Shown in pieces: positions 8,405 to 16,656 of a stretch of DNA of 64,000 nt; the stretch's first letter is position 1, and the number at the start of each line of letters is the position of its first letter. Both the position numbers and the translations under genes were made by a program. Below the pieces are notes generated by a model. That model saw nothing but the letters and a program-made list of their open reading frames with translations. It searched no databases and was not told where the DNA came from. This stretch comes from Betaproteobacteria bacterium (GTDB lineage Bacteria > Pseudomonadota > Gammaproteobacteria > Burkholderiales > Burkholderiaceae_C). The DNA is taken from NCBI GenBank assembly GCA_016716535.1, contig JADJWD010000007.1, positions 372,001 to 436,000 of the forward strand, in the 5' to 3' direction.

Positions 8405-8433
8405 ATGATGCCCATGTTTCAAACACGGGTCAA
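8405..8433 (-). promoter_or_regulatory. Candidate sigma-70 promoter of zwf-hexR
   Basis: On the minus strand, TTGACC (8433-8428, 5/6 to the -35 consensus) and CATCAT (8410-8405, 4/6 to the -10) are separated by exactly 17 nt. Transcription would begin near 8398, at the edge of the candidate HexR site. Confidence 0.5.
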
Positions 8434-8537
8434 CCTGGATCAAAGCGTGCCGCGAGGCGCCGCGATAGATTGCCAAGCGACAGATTTCGAGTCATGCCGT
8501 CCGCTTCGGGTTCGGCGGTTCAACGAGGAACGAGACC

Positions 8538-9062
8538 ATGGTGATGCGGTTTTCGCGGCGACGTTTTCTGGTGCGGGCCGCGGGCACGGCGGCGGCGATG
8601 TGGGGCGTGCCCGCAGCATTCAACGCGGCCCATGCGGCATCGAATGCTGCACCTTCCGCACCCTCCGCCGGCCCGGGCGCCGGGCGGCTCGTGCAGGTGT
8701 GGAAGAGCCCGACCTGCGGCTGCTGCAAGGACTGGATCACGCACATGCAGGCCGCGGGCTTTCGCACGCAGGTGCAGGAGACGGGCAACACGGCCGCCCG
8801 TGCGCGCCTGGGCATCGACGCGCGCTTCGGCTCGTGCCACACCGCGGTGGTGCAAGGCTACGTGCTCGAAGGCCACGTGCCGGCGCGCGAGGTCGTGCGC
8901 CTGCTCGCAGAACGCCCGAAGGCACTCGGCCTCGCGGTGCCCGGCATGCCGGTCGGCTCCCCCGGCATGGACGGCCCCGAGTACGGCGGCCGCCGCGACG
9001 CCTATGACGTGCTGCTGCTCACCGGCGGCACGGCGTCGCAGGTGTTTCAGGCGTATCGGTGA
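8538..9062 (+). CDS. DUF411 domain protein, exported, CGCC motif
   Basis: A 174-residue protein with a Tat-like leader (RFSRRRFLVRAAGTAAAMWG) and a DUF411 domain: VQVWKSPTCGCCKDW at about residues 54-68, then FGSCHTAVVQGYVLEGHVPAREV and PGMPVGSPGMDG. DUF411 proteins are thioredoxin-like and often found with copper or metal resistance genes; the cysteines of CGCC could bind metal. No copper genes are adjacent, so the role is open. GAGGA lies about 10 nt before the ATG. It converges on the PLP enzyme gene with a 17-nt gap. Confidence 0.82.
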   Translation: MVMRFSRRRFLVRAAGTAAAMWGVPAAFNAAHAASNAAPSAPSAGPGAGRLVQVWKSPTCGCCKDWITHMQAAGFRTQVQETGNTAARARLGIDARFGSCHTAVVQGYVLEGHVPAREVVRLLAERPKALGLAVPGMPVGSPGMDGPEYGGRRDAYDVLLLTGGTASQVFQAYR

Positions 9063-9079
9063 AGTAGCCGCATCACAGG

Positions 9080-10258
9080 TCAGCCCCGCGCCCGCGCCAA
9101 CGCCTGCTCGAGATCCGCGATCAGGTCATCGACATGCTCGATGCCCACCGACAACCGCAGCAGATCCGCCGGCGCCGGCGTGCCGGCGCCTTCGACGCTG
9201 GCGCGGTGCTCGATCAGGCTCTCGGTGCCGCCGAGCGACGTGGCGCGTTTCCACAGCCGCACGTTGGCCGCGGTGGCAATCGCTGCCGCTTCGCCACCTT
9301 CTGCGCCGTCCTTTGACCCGCCCCGCACGCGGATGCTCAACATGCCGCCGAAGCCGCCCTGCATCTGCCGCTTCGCGACCTCGTGCCCGGCAAAACCCGG
9401 CAGCCCCGGGTAGAGCACCTCGGCGACGCGCGCGTGGTTCGCGGCGAAGTGCGTGGCGATCGTCATCGCCGATTCGCACGCCGCGCGCACGCGCAGGTGC
9501 AGCGTGCGCAGGCCCCGCTGCAGCAGCCACGCCTCGAACGAGCCGAGCGTGCCGCCGAGCTGCGCGCGCACGCGGCGCAGCGTCTGCCAATAGTCGTCGT
9601 CTTCGCGCGTCACCAGCGCGCCCGCGATCAGGTCGCTGTGGCCGTTGAGGTACTTCGTCGCCGCGTGCATCACGACGTCGGCGCCCAGCGCCAGCGGCCG
9701 CGTCAACAGCGGCGTTGCCACCGTCGAATCCACCGCCAGCCGCGCGCCGGCCGCGTGCGCGGCGCGCGCGGCGTCTTCGATGTCGGTCACTGTCCACAGC
9801 GGGTTGGCCGGCGTCTCCACCCACACGAGCTTCGTGCGCCCGGGCTTCAGCGCCGCGCGCAGCACCGCCGGCTCGTGCATGTCGATCAGTTCGACCTGCA
9901 GGCCCCATTGCGTCGCAAAGCCCATCAGCCAGTTGCGCAGCGACCAGTACATCACCTTCGGCGCGAGCACGTGGTCGCCGGGCGACAGTGCCTGGAAGCA
10001 CGCCGTCGCCGCGGCCATGCCGCTGGAAAACAGCATCGCCTGGTGGCCGCCTTCGAGCGCGGCGATCACCGCCTCGGCGGCGTCGAAGGCCGGGTTGTCG
10101 GCGCGCGCGTAGACGCGGCCCGAGCGGTACTGGTTGTCCGGGTCGCGCAGGTAGGTGCTCGAGACGTGGATCGGCGGAATGATCGCGCGCGTGCGCTCGT
10201 CGACGTGGCCGAGCGCCTGCGCGGCGATGCTCTCGGGGTGAAGCGGCTTGGGGTCCAT
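9080..10258 (-). CDS. Cys/Met-metabolism PLP-dependent enzyme (cystathionine gamma-synthase/lyase type)
   Basis: A 392-residue fold-type-I PLP enzyme of the trans-sulfuration family. The PLP lysine is K202 in HAATKYLNGHSD, with D177 (AVDSTVATPLL) contacting the pyridine nitrogen and VYARADNPAFDAAEAVIAALEGG near the N-terminus. It may make cystathionine or homocysteine from activated homoserine, or cleave cystathionine; family members cannot be told apart by eye. The ATG at 10258 is preceded by GGAAC; an in-frame start 18 codons upstream adds non-conserved sequence. Confidence 0.88.
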   Translation of the reverse strand: MDPKPLHPESIAAQALGHVDERTRAIIPPIHVSSTYLRDPDNQYRSGRVYARADNPAFDAAEAVIAALEGGHQAMLFSSGMAAATACFQALSPGDHVLAPKVMYWSLRNWLMGFATQWGLQVELIDMHEPAVLRAALKPGRTKLVWVETPANPLWTVTDIEDAARAAHAAGARLAVDSTVATPLLTRPLALGADVVMHAATKYLNGHSDLIAGALVTREDDDYWQTLRRVRAQLGGTLGSFEAWLLQRGLRTLHLRVRAACESAMTIATHFAANHARVAEVLYPGLPGFAGHEVAKRQMQGGFGGMLSIRVRGGSKDGAEGGEAAAIATAANVRLWKRATSLGGTESLIEHRASVEGAGTPAPADLLRLSVGIEHVDDLIADLEQALARARG

Positions 10259-10336
10259 CGGGGTTCCGTTCGAGGCCGGCGCCGTGCGGCGTTGCTGCCG
10301 ATTGCAGCACAAGGGGGCGCCACCGCCCCCGCCGGC

Positions 10337-11518
10337 TCAGCGCTGATACGCCCCCGGCGCCCAGCGCACCCGGTCGGTGGAGATCGTGCGCAGGCCGAGC
10401 GGCCACTCGAACTCGGCTTGCGGCGCGAGGTTGCGGCCGAAGGCCTGGCGGGGGTCGGGCACGAGGCCGCGCCACCACGAGTCGGGCGGCAGTTCGAAGC
10501 CGCCGGTCACCACGTCGGCCAGCATGCCCAGCGTCGCCGGGCGGTTGCCGGTGAACTGCCCGCCGCTGCCGAGCGCCCCCAGCTCGAAGAGGCCACTGCC
10601 GACGATCAGGTTGTTCAGCGCCAGCACCTCGCCCATGCCCGGCACGCGGTCGCGGTGCACGCGCAGGAACCACGCGGGCAGCCAGCCCTCGCTGATCAGC
10701 GTGTTGTGCGACAGCACGAGCGTGTTGTCGTCCCACGTCTTGCCCTCGGAGCCGTAGGAGATGACCACCGGGTTCTGCGAGCGCGGGCTCTGGCCGACGA
10801 CGTTGCCGATCATCGTCACGCGGCCGCCGCTCGGCAGGTCGACCTCGTGCGACGCCTCGCCCGAGGCGCCGTCGCGGATCATGTTGTAGAGCAGCTGCGT
10901 CTCGCGCGCGCGTGACTTCACGAGGTGGCCCTCGAAGCCGTTGAAGAGCCGGCTGCCGCTGAGCGTGAAGTGCTTGATCGGGCCGACGTGCAGCAGATGG
11001 TTCAGGCGGCCCACCTCGCGCGGCGCGTGCGCGAACTCGCTTTCCAGCACCGTCAGCTCGGCGTCGCGCGCGTTGCCGGTGACGAGGCCGTGTTCGTTCT
11101 CGAAGAACGCACAGCGCACGATGCGCAGCCGCCCGGCTTCGAAGCGCACACCGGCGCCGTCGCCGTCGGTGGCGCGCGCGCCGCGGAACTCGAGGTTCTC
11201 GAGCTGCACGTCGCCGCCCTTGACGATGAACAGCGCGCGCCCCCCCGCGAGCTTGCCGTCGAACTGGATCACCGGGCGCGTCTTGCCCTCGCCGCGGATC
11301 GTCAGCTTCTTGTGCTCGATGACGGCGGTGGCGCCCTTGTAGGTGCCGGGCATCAGCACGATCTCGTCGCCGTCGGCGGCCTGGGCCAGCGCCTCGGCGA
11401 AGGCGGCCGGCTGGCGCTCGGGGCCGACGATGATCGTCGCGGCGCCGGCGGCCACGTGCAGCACGAGCGCGCCGCCGCCGAGCAGGCGCGCCAGGCCACG
11501 GAACAGGGCGCAGGGCAT
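10337..11518 (-). CDS. Exported right-handed parallel beta-helix protein
   Basis: A 393-residue protein with an N-terminal signal peptide (LLGGGALVLHVAAGAATIIVG) and a beta-helix built from degenerate repeats: IVLMPGTYKGATAVIEHKKLTIRGEG is the typical first coils of pectate-lyase-like/NosD-like folds, followed by LENLEFRGA, IVRCAFFENEHGLV and LNNLIVGSG-type rungs. Such proteins act on or bind polysaccharide; no catalytic residues can be assigned. It lies 78 nt upstream of the PLP enzyme on the same strand and could share a transcript. It diverges from the AfuA-like receptor gene across 220 nt. Confidence 0.75.
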   Translation of the reverse strand: MPCALFRGLARLLGGGALVLHVAAGAATIIVGPERQPAAFAEALAQAADGDEIVLMPGTYKGATAVIEHKKLTIRGEGKTRPVIQFDGKLAGGRALFIVKGGDVQLENLEFRGARATDGDGAGVRFEAGRLRIVRCAFFENEHGLVTGNARDAELTVLESEFAHAPREVGRLNHLLHVGPIKHFTLSGSRLFNGFEGHLVKSRARETQLLYNMIRDGASGEASHEVDLPSGGRVTMIGNVVGQSPRSQNPVVISYGSEGKTWDDNTLVLSHNTLISEGWLPAWFLRVHRDRVPGMGEVLALNNLIVGSGLFELGALGSGGQFTGNRPATLGMLADVVTGGFELPPDSWWRGLVPDPRQAFGRNLAPQAEFEWPLGLRTISTDRVRWAPGAYQR

Positions 11519-11738
11519 GAAACGAGTATCGCCGTGGCCCTGCGGCCGATGGCCGGCCCGCCCCCGCGAATGCGGGCCCGGCCGTGGCGGGCTGCGCAGA
11601 CGACGCGCCGTTGCCCGGCCGCCACGCCGCCGGCGCGCGGCGTGTTCGGCTGCGCGCCGCGGCCGAAGCGGGGCTTCCGCTCGGCTAGCATGCCCGTTCG
11701 ATGCTCAACAGCACAACCCACCACGAGCGAGACCCCCG

Positions 11739-12767
11739 ATGAACCACAAGCCCGCCCTGGCCGCCGTCGCGCTGGCCGCCTCCCTGTCCTTTGCCGGCAC
11801 CGCGCGTGCGCAAGAGCAGGTCAACATCATCTGCTCGGTGCAGGCCGAGTGGTGCAACCTGATCCAGACGGTTTACGGCAAGACCACCGGCGTCAAGGTC
11901 AACATGTCGCTCAAGGGCAGCGGCGAGGCGCTGGCGCAGCTGATCGCCGAGCGCGCCAACCCGAAGACCGACATCTGGTTCGGCGGCACCGGCGACCCGC
12001 ATCTGCAAGCCGCCGAGCAGGGCCTGTCGCTCGAGTACAAGAGCGCGGCGCTGCCGCAGCTGCACGACTGGGCGCAGGCGCAGGCGGCGCAAAGCGGCTT
12101 CAAGACGGTGGGCATCTACAGCGGGCCGCTCGGCTTTGGCTACAACCCCGAGCTGCTGGCCAAGAAGAAGCTGCAGCCGCCCAAGAGCTGGGCCGACCTG
12201 TTGAAGCCCGAGTACAAGGGCGAGATCCAGGTCGCCAACCCCGCCTCCAGCGGCACCGCCTACACGATGGTGGCCACGCTCGTGCAGCTGTGGGGCGAGG
12301 ACAAGGCCTTCGAGTACATGAAGGGCCTGCACAAGAACATCCAGACCTACACGCGAAGCGGCACCGGGCCGATCAAGGCGGTGGCGCGCGGCGAGGCGAC
12401 GGTGTCGATCAGCTTCGTGCACGACGGCCCGGGCGAGAAGCTGCAGGGCTTCCCGGTCGAGACGATCACGCCGGCCGAAGGCACCGGCGCCGAGATCGGC
12501 TCGATGAGCATCATCAAGGGCGCGCGCAACCTCGCAGCGGCCAAGAAGTTCTACGAATGGGCGCTCACCGCGCAGGCGCAGCAGTTCGGCGCCGCGGCCA
12601 AGCAGTTCCAGCTGCCCAGCAACAAGGGCGCGAAGGTCGACCCGAACGTGCCCGACTTCAAGAAGATCAAGTTCATCAAGTACGACTACGCGAAGTACGG
12701 CGCCAGCGCGGAACGGCGGCGCCTGATCGCGAAGTGGGAGAAGGACGTCAACTCGTTGCCGCGGTGA
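11739..12767 (+). CDS. ABC transporter substrate-binding protein, AfuA/FbpA type
   Basis: A 342-residue periplasmic receptor with a signal peptide ending TARAQE. The core NIICSVQAEWCNLIQTVY, DIWFGGTGDPHLQAAEQGL and NPASSGTAYTMVATL matches the AfuA/FbpA cluster of type-D receptors. These are usually annotated as ferric-iron receptors, but AfuA of Actinobacillus binds hexose phosphates, so the ligand is not assigned. A permease gene of the same transporter class follows; the matching ATPase gene is displaced to 19844. The ATG at 11739 is where the signal peptide begins. Confidence 0.85.
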   Translation: MNHKPALAAVALAASLSFAGTARAQEQVNIICSVQAEWCNLIQTVYGKTTGVKVNMSLKGSGEALAQLIAERANPKTDIWFGGTGDPHLQAAEQGLSLEYKSAALPQLHDWAQAQAAQSGFKTVGIYSGPLGFGYNPELLAKKKLQPPKSWADLLKPEYKGEIQVANPASSGTAYTMVATLVQLWGEDKAFEYMKGLHKNIQTYTRSGTGPIKAVARGEATVSISFVHDGPGEKLQGFPVETITPAEGTGAEIGSMSIIKGARNLAAAKKFYEWALTAQAQQFGAAAKQFQLPSNKGAKVDPNVPDFKKIKFIKYDYAKYGASAERRRLIAKWEKDVNSLPR

Positions 12768-12783
12768 GGCGACCTGCCTTGCT

Positions 12784-12852
12784 CCCTCTCCCGCAGGGCG
12801 GGAGAGGGCTGGGGTGAGGGTGGGTTCGGTGACCACCGCAAGCACCCTCACC
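12784..12852. repeat. Extragenic palindromic repeat (CCCTCTCCC...GGGAGAGGG class)
   Basis: CCCTCTCCCGC (12784-12794) and GCGGGAGAGGG (12798-12808) form a perfect 11-bp stem with a 3-nt loop. Directly after it, GGTGAGGGTG (12813-12822) pairs with CACCCTCACC (12843-12852). This is the scattered repeat type common in proteobacterial intergenic DNA. Between receptor and permease genes it could stabilise the receptor mRNA end and reduce read-through. It also covers the first codons of the permease frame. Confidence 0.75.
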
Positions 12853-15072
12853 GCGACCCTCTCACGCACGCGGGCAAGGGGGAACAACCACTCGCGCGCG
12901 CAGCGCATCCTGCTCGGCTGGGTGCTGCTCGGCCTCGTCGCCTTCGCGCTGCTGCCGTGGTACTTCCCGCAGAACGTGACGCTGTGGCGTTCGCTGCCGG
13001 GCGTCTTCGGCGGGCCTGAGACGGCCAGCGGCCTCGTGCACACGTTCGTGCACGGCCGGTGGTGGCTGCTCGCCGGCGCGGCCGGCCTCGTGCTTTGCGG
13101 CGCGGCGTGGTTCGTTCCCGCCGGGCTGCGCCAGGGCTGGACGCTGCTGGCCGGCGCCACCCTCGGCCTCGCCGGGCTCGTCGGCAGCGGCTTCACGATC
13201 GGCATCGCCGGCTGGTCGTTCGAGATCCTCAACGGCTGGTTCGGCCCGCTCGCGCAAGGCCAGTTCGGCATCGGCCTGGGCGGTGCGCTCGTGCTGCTGG
13301 CGCTTTTGATGCTGCTCGGCGCGGGGGTGGCGCGGCTCGGCTACTTCCGCGGCGACTTCTTCGTTGCCGGCGCGGTGGTGTTCTGCTCGGCGTTGTTGCT
13401 GCTGTTCGTCGCGCTGCCGGTGGGCAAGAGCCTCATCGGCGCCTTCATCGGCGAGGACGGCCACTTCTCGCTGGCGGCGCTGGCCGCGCGGCTGGGCAAC
13501 GAGCGCGTCTGGGGCCTCGGCTGCCTGGCCGGCGGCGTGCACTGCGGCGTCGCGTGGAACACGCTCTTCCTCGCGCTGCTCAGCGCCACCGGCACCACGG
13601 TGATGGGCACGCTGATCGCGCTGTATGCCGAGCGCGGCAGCCGGCGGCTGAGCAAGCCGCTGAACGTGCTGGCGCTGCTGCCGATCATCACGCCGCCGTT
13701 TGTCGTCGGCCTCGGCCTCATCTTGCTGTTCGGCCGCGCCGGCCTCGTCAACCAGTTCCTCGAATGGGCCTTCGGCATCCCGCCGACGCGCTGGTTCTAC
13801 GGCCTGTTCGGCGTGTGGCTGGCGCAGATGTTCGCCTTCACGCCGATCGCCTTCATGATCATGCGCGGCGTCGTGCAGGGCATCGCGCCGAGCATGGAAG
13901 AAGCGGCGCAGACGCTGCGCGCCAGCCGCATCGCCACCTTCCGCACCGTGACGCTGCCGCTGATGAAGCCGGGGCTGGCCAACGCCTTCCTCGTCGGCTT
14001 CATCGAGAGCATGGCCGACTTCGGCAACCCCATCGTCGTCGGCGGCCAGTACTCGGTGCTGTCGACCGACATCTTCTTCGCGATCGTCGGCGCGCAGTAC
14101 GACCAGGGCCGCGCGGCGAGCCTGGCGCTGATCCTCACGAGCTTCGCGCTCACCGTCTTCTTCGTGCAGCAGAAAGTGCTCGGCCGCACCAGCTACACCA
14201 CCGTCTCGGGCAAGGGCGACACCGGGATCGCGATGCCGCTGCCCGCCGCCGTGCGCCGCTGGTGCGTGGGCATCGCGGGCCCGTGGCTCACGTTCACGCT
14301 CGTCGTCTACGTCTTCGCGTTCAGCGGCGGGTTCGTGCGCACCTGGGGACGCGACTACACGTTCACGTTCCGCCACTTCATCACCGCGTTCGACATGCAG
14401 TGGGGCGCGCACGGCCTCGTCTGGGCCGGCACGGCGTGGAACTCGCTCTTCACGACGATCAAGCTGGCGGCCGTCGCAGCGCCGATCTGTGCCGGCGTCG
14501 GCCTGCTCATCAGCTGGCTGCTCGCGCGCACGCAGTTCGTCGGCCAGCGCGCGTTCGAGTTCGGCGCCCTGCTCGCCTTCGCGATCCCCGGCACCGTGCT
14601 CGGCGTCAGCTACATCCTCGCCTTCAACGTGCCGCCGTTCGAGCTGACCGGCACCGGGCTCATCATCATCCTGTGCTTCGTGTTCCGTAACCTGCCGGTG
14701 GGCGTGCGCGCCGGCACCGCGAGCTTCAAGCAGCTGGACAAGAACCTCGACGAGGCGAGCACGATGCTGCGCGCCGGCACCGCGACGACGCTGCGCCGTG
14801 TCGTGCTGCCGCTGCTGAAGCCCGCGCTCGTCGCCGCGCTCGTCTACAGCTTCGTGCGCAGCATGACGACGGTGTCGGCCGTCATCTTCCTCGTCACCGC
14901 CGAGAACGAGCTGGCCACCACCTACATCATCGGCCGCGTCGGCAACGGCGACTACGGCGTCGCGCTCGCCTACTGCACGGTGCTGATCGTGCTCATGTCG
15001 CTGGCGACGATGGCCATCCAGTGGATGGTCGGCGAGCGCCAGCTCGGCCGGCGCACGGGCGCGGCGCACTAG
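12814..15072 (+). CDS. ABC transporter permease with two fused transmembrane domains (AfuB/FbpB type)
   Basis: A permease of about 750 residues with two binding-protein-dependent transport domains. Each has an EAA-like loop: EEAAQTLRASRIATFRTVTLPLMKPGL in the first half and DEASTMLRAGTATTLRRVVLPLLKPAL in the second (read in segments). Extra hydrophobic segments precede the first domain. The first ~20 codons (SVTTASTLTATLSRTRARG) are translated extragenic repeat, so the true start is uncertain: GTG 12814 or GTG 12829. It should work with the receptor just upstream and the ATPase at 19844. Confidence 0.87.
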   Translation: MRVGSVTTASTLTATLSRTRARGNNHSRAQRILLGWVLLGLVAFALLPWYFPQNVTLWRSLPGVFGGPETASGLVHTFVHGRWWLLAGAAGLVLCGAAWFVPAGLRQGWTLLAGATLGLAGLVGSGFTIGIAGWSFEILNGWFGPLAQGQFGIGLGGALVLLALLMLLGAGVARLGYFRGDFFVAGAVVFCSALLLLFVALPVGKSLIGAFIGEDGHFSLAALAARLGNERVWGLGCLAGGVHCGVAWNTLFLALLSATGTTVMGTLIALYAERGSRRLSKPLNVLALLPIITPPFVVGLGLILLFGRAGLVNQFLEWAFGIPPTRWFYGLFGVWLAQMFAFTPIAFMIMRGVVQGIAPSMEEAAQTLRASRIATFRTVTLPLMKPGLANAFLVGFIESMADFGNPIVVGGQYSVLSTDIFFAIVGAQYDQGRAASLALILTSFALTVFFVQQKVLGRTSYTTVSGKGDTGIAMPLPAAVRRWCVGIAGPWLTFTLVVYVFAFSGGFVRTWGRDYTFTFRHFITAFDMQWGAHGLVWAGTAWNSLFTTIKLAAVAAPICAGVGLLISWLLARTQFVGQRAFEFGALLAFAIPGTVLGVSYILAFNVPPFELTGTGLIIILCFVFRNLPVGVRAGTASFKQLDKNLDEASTMLRAGTATTLRRVVLPLLKPALVAALVYSFVRSMTTVSAVIFLVTAENELATTYIIGRVGNGDYGVALAYCTVLIVLMSLATMAIQWMVGERQLGRRTGAAH

Positions 15073-15126
15073 GCACAAGCACCGATTGGACGCCGGCGCA
15101 TCGGCCGGGATCATCGCGCCTCGCCC

Positions 15127-15906
15127 ATGGCTGAGCAGGACATCATTCTCGAAACGCGCGGGCTCGTGCGCCAGTTCTTCGGCTTCGTCGCCGTCGACGG
15201 CGTCAACCTGAAGGTGCAGCGCGGCCATATCCATGCGCTCATCGGGCCCAATGGCGCCGGCAAGACGACCTGCTTCAACCTGCTGACGAAGTTCCTCGCG
15301 CCCAGCGCCGGGCAGATCCTCTTCGAAGGCGTGGACATCACGCGCGAGAAGCCGGCGCAGGTGGCGCGCCGCGGCATGATCCGCTCGTTCCAGATCTCGG
15401 CCACCTTTCCGCACCTGACGGTGCTCGAGAACGTGCGCGTCGCGCTGCAGCGCACGCTGGGCACCTCGTTCCACTTCTGGCGCAGCGAGCGCTCGCTCGA
15501 GAGCCTGCACGAGCGGGCGCTCGAGCTGCTCGACACGGTGGACCTGCGCGGCTTCGCCGGCACGGTGACGGTGGAGCTGCCCTACGGCCGCAAGCGGGCG
15601 CTGGAGATCGCCACGACGCTGGCGATGAACCCCAAGCTGATGCTGCTGGACGAGCCGACGCAGGGCATGGGCCACGAGGACGTGGACCGCGTCACGCAGC
15701 TGATCAAGAAGGTGGCCGCCAACCGCACCGTGCTGATGGTCGAGCACAACATGAACGTCGTCGCGAGCATCGCCGACACCATCACCGTGCTGGCGCGCGG
15801 CAGCGTCATCGCCGAGGGCCCGTACGCGCAGGTGTCGAAGAACCCGCTGGTGCTCGAAGCCTACATGGGCAGCGAGGCCACCGAGCTGCAAGGCGCGCAC
15901 GTCTGA
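15127..15906 (+). CDS. livG: Branched-chain amino acid-type ABC transporter ATPase (LivG)
   Basis: A 259-residue ATPase with the LivG layout: Walker A GPNGAGKTTC, the FQISATFPHLTVLENVRVAL segment, Walker B LMLLDEPTQGM and the H-loop VEHNM. The signature is ELPYGRKRALEIA, so the usual serine of LSxG is proline; the PTQGMGHEDV text suggests a distinct LivG subfamily. It begins a five-gene Liv cassette (livG, F, K, H, M). No strong ribosome site precedes ATG 15127. The substrate could be a branched amino acid, amide or aromatic acid. Confidence 0.9.
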   Translation: MAEQDIILETRGLVRQFFGFVAVDGVNLKVQRGHIHALIGPNGAGKTTCFNLLTKFLAPSAGQILFEGVDITREKPAQVARRGMIRSFQISATFPHLTVLENVRVALQRTLGTSFHFWRSERSLESLHERALELLDTVDLRGFAGTVTVELPYGRKRALEIATTLAMNPKLMLLDEPTQGMGHEDVDRVTQLIKKVAANRTVLMVEHNMNVVASIADTITVLARGSVIAEGPYAQVSKNPLVLEAYMGSEATELQGAHV

Positions 15907-15916
15907 GAACGACGAA

Positions 15917-16621
15917 ATGGCCGACACCCTGCTCGCCCTGAAGGACGTGCACGCCTGGTACGGCGAGAGCCACATCCTGCACGGCATCGACCTCACGGTG
16001 CGGCGCGGCGAGGTCGTGACGCTGCTCGGCCGCAACGGCGCCGGCCGCACGACGACGCTCAAGGCCATCCTCGGCCTCGTCGGCCGGCGCACCGGCTCGA
16101 TCGTCATCCACGGCGTCGAGTCGGTGGCGCTGCCGCCGCACCGCATCGCGCACCTGGGGCTCGGCTACTGCCCCGAGGAGCGCGGCATCTTCACCAGCCT
16201 CACCTGCGAGGAGAACCTGCTGCTGCCCCCGCCGGTGGCCGACGGCGGCATGGGCATCGACGAGATCTACGCGATGTTCCCGAACCTGCGCGAGCGCCGC
16301 ACGAGCCCCGGCGGGCGGCTCTCGGGCGGCGAGCAGCAGATGCTGTCGGTGGCGCGCATCCTGCGCACCGGCGCGACGCTGCTGCTGCTCGACGAGATCA
16401 GCGAAGGCCTGGCGCCGGTGATCGTGCAGGCGCTCGGCCGCGCCATCCGCACGCTGCGCGACAAGGGGCTCACGATCGTCATGGTCGAACAGAATTTCCG
16501 TTTCGCCGCGCCGCTGGCCGACCGCTTCTACGTCGTCGAGCACGGCCGCGTCATCGAGACCTTCGCGTCCGCCGAGCTGCCGGCGCGGCGCGAGATGCTG
16601 CACGAGGTGCTGGGAGTCTGA
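15917..16621 (+). CDS. livF: Branched-chain amino acid-type ABC transporter ATPase (LivF), Walker A Lys to Arg
   Basis: A 234-residue LivF-type ATPase: LLGRNGAGRTTTLKAILG near residue 37, signature RLSGGEQQMLSVARIL, Walker B LLLLDEISEGLAP and H-loop VEQNFRF. The Walker A lysine is arginine (R44, codon CGC at 16046-16048), and the proline of DEPS is isoleucine. LivG in the same cassette keeps its lysine, so the heterodimer may have asymmetric ATP sites. The gene starts 10 nt after livG. Confidence 0.9.
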   Translation: MADTLLALKDVHAWYGESHILHGIDLTVRRGEVVTLLGRNGAGRTTTLKAILGLVGRRTGSIVIHGVESVALPPHRIAHLGLGYCPEERGIFTSLTCEENLLLPPPVADGGMGIDEIYAMFPNLRERRTSPGGRLSGGEQQMLSVARILRTGATLLLLDEISEGLAPVIVQALGRAIRTLRDKGLTIVMVEQNFRFAAPLADRFYVVEHGRVIETFASAELPARREMLHEVLGV

Positions 16622-16656
16622 GAGTGCTGAACGTTCAACGTGAAGGAGTCCATTCG

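Noticed and set aside
10383..10915. Long plus-strand open frames opposite the PLP enzyme and beta-helix genes
   Set aside because: They are Arg/His-rich mirror frames of high-GC genes with no recognisable motifs; the minus-strand genes explain the region.
15606..15700. LivG signature change taken as evidence of a dead ATPase
   Set aside because: The Walker motifs and H-loop are intact and the LPYG/PTQGMGHEDV combination looks like a consistent subfamily, so inactivity is not supported.
12862..16146. A minus-strand open frame of about 1,090 codons
   Set aside because: It lies opposite the permease, livG and livF genes, is rich in Arg/Gln/His and has no domain; it is an effect of GC-rich antisense.
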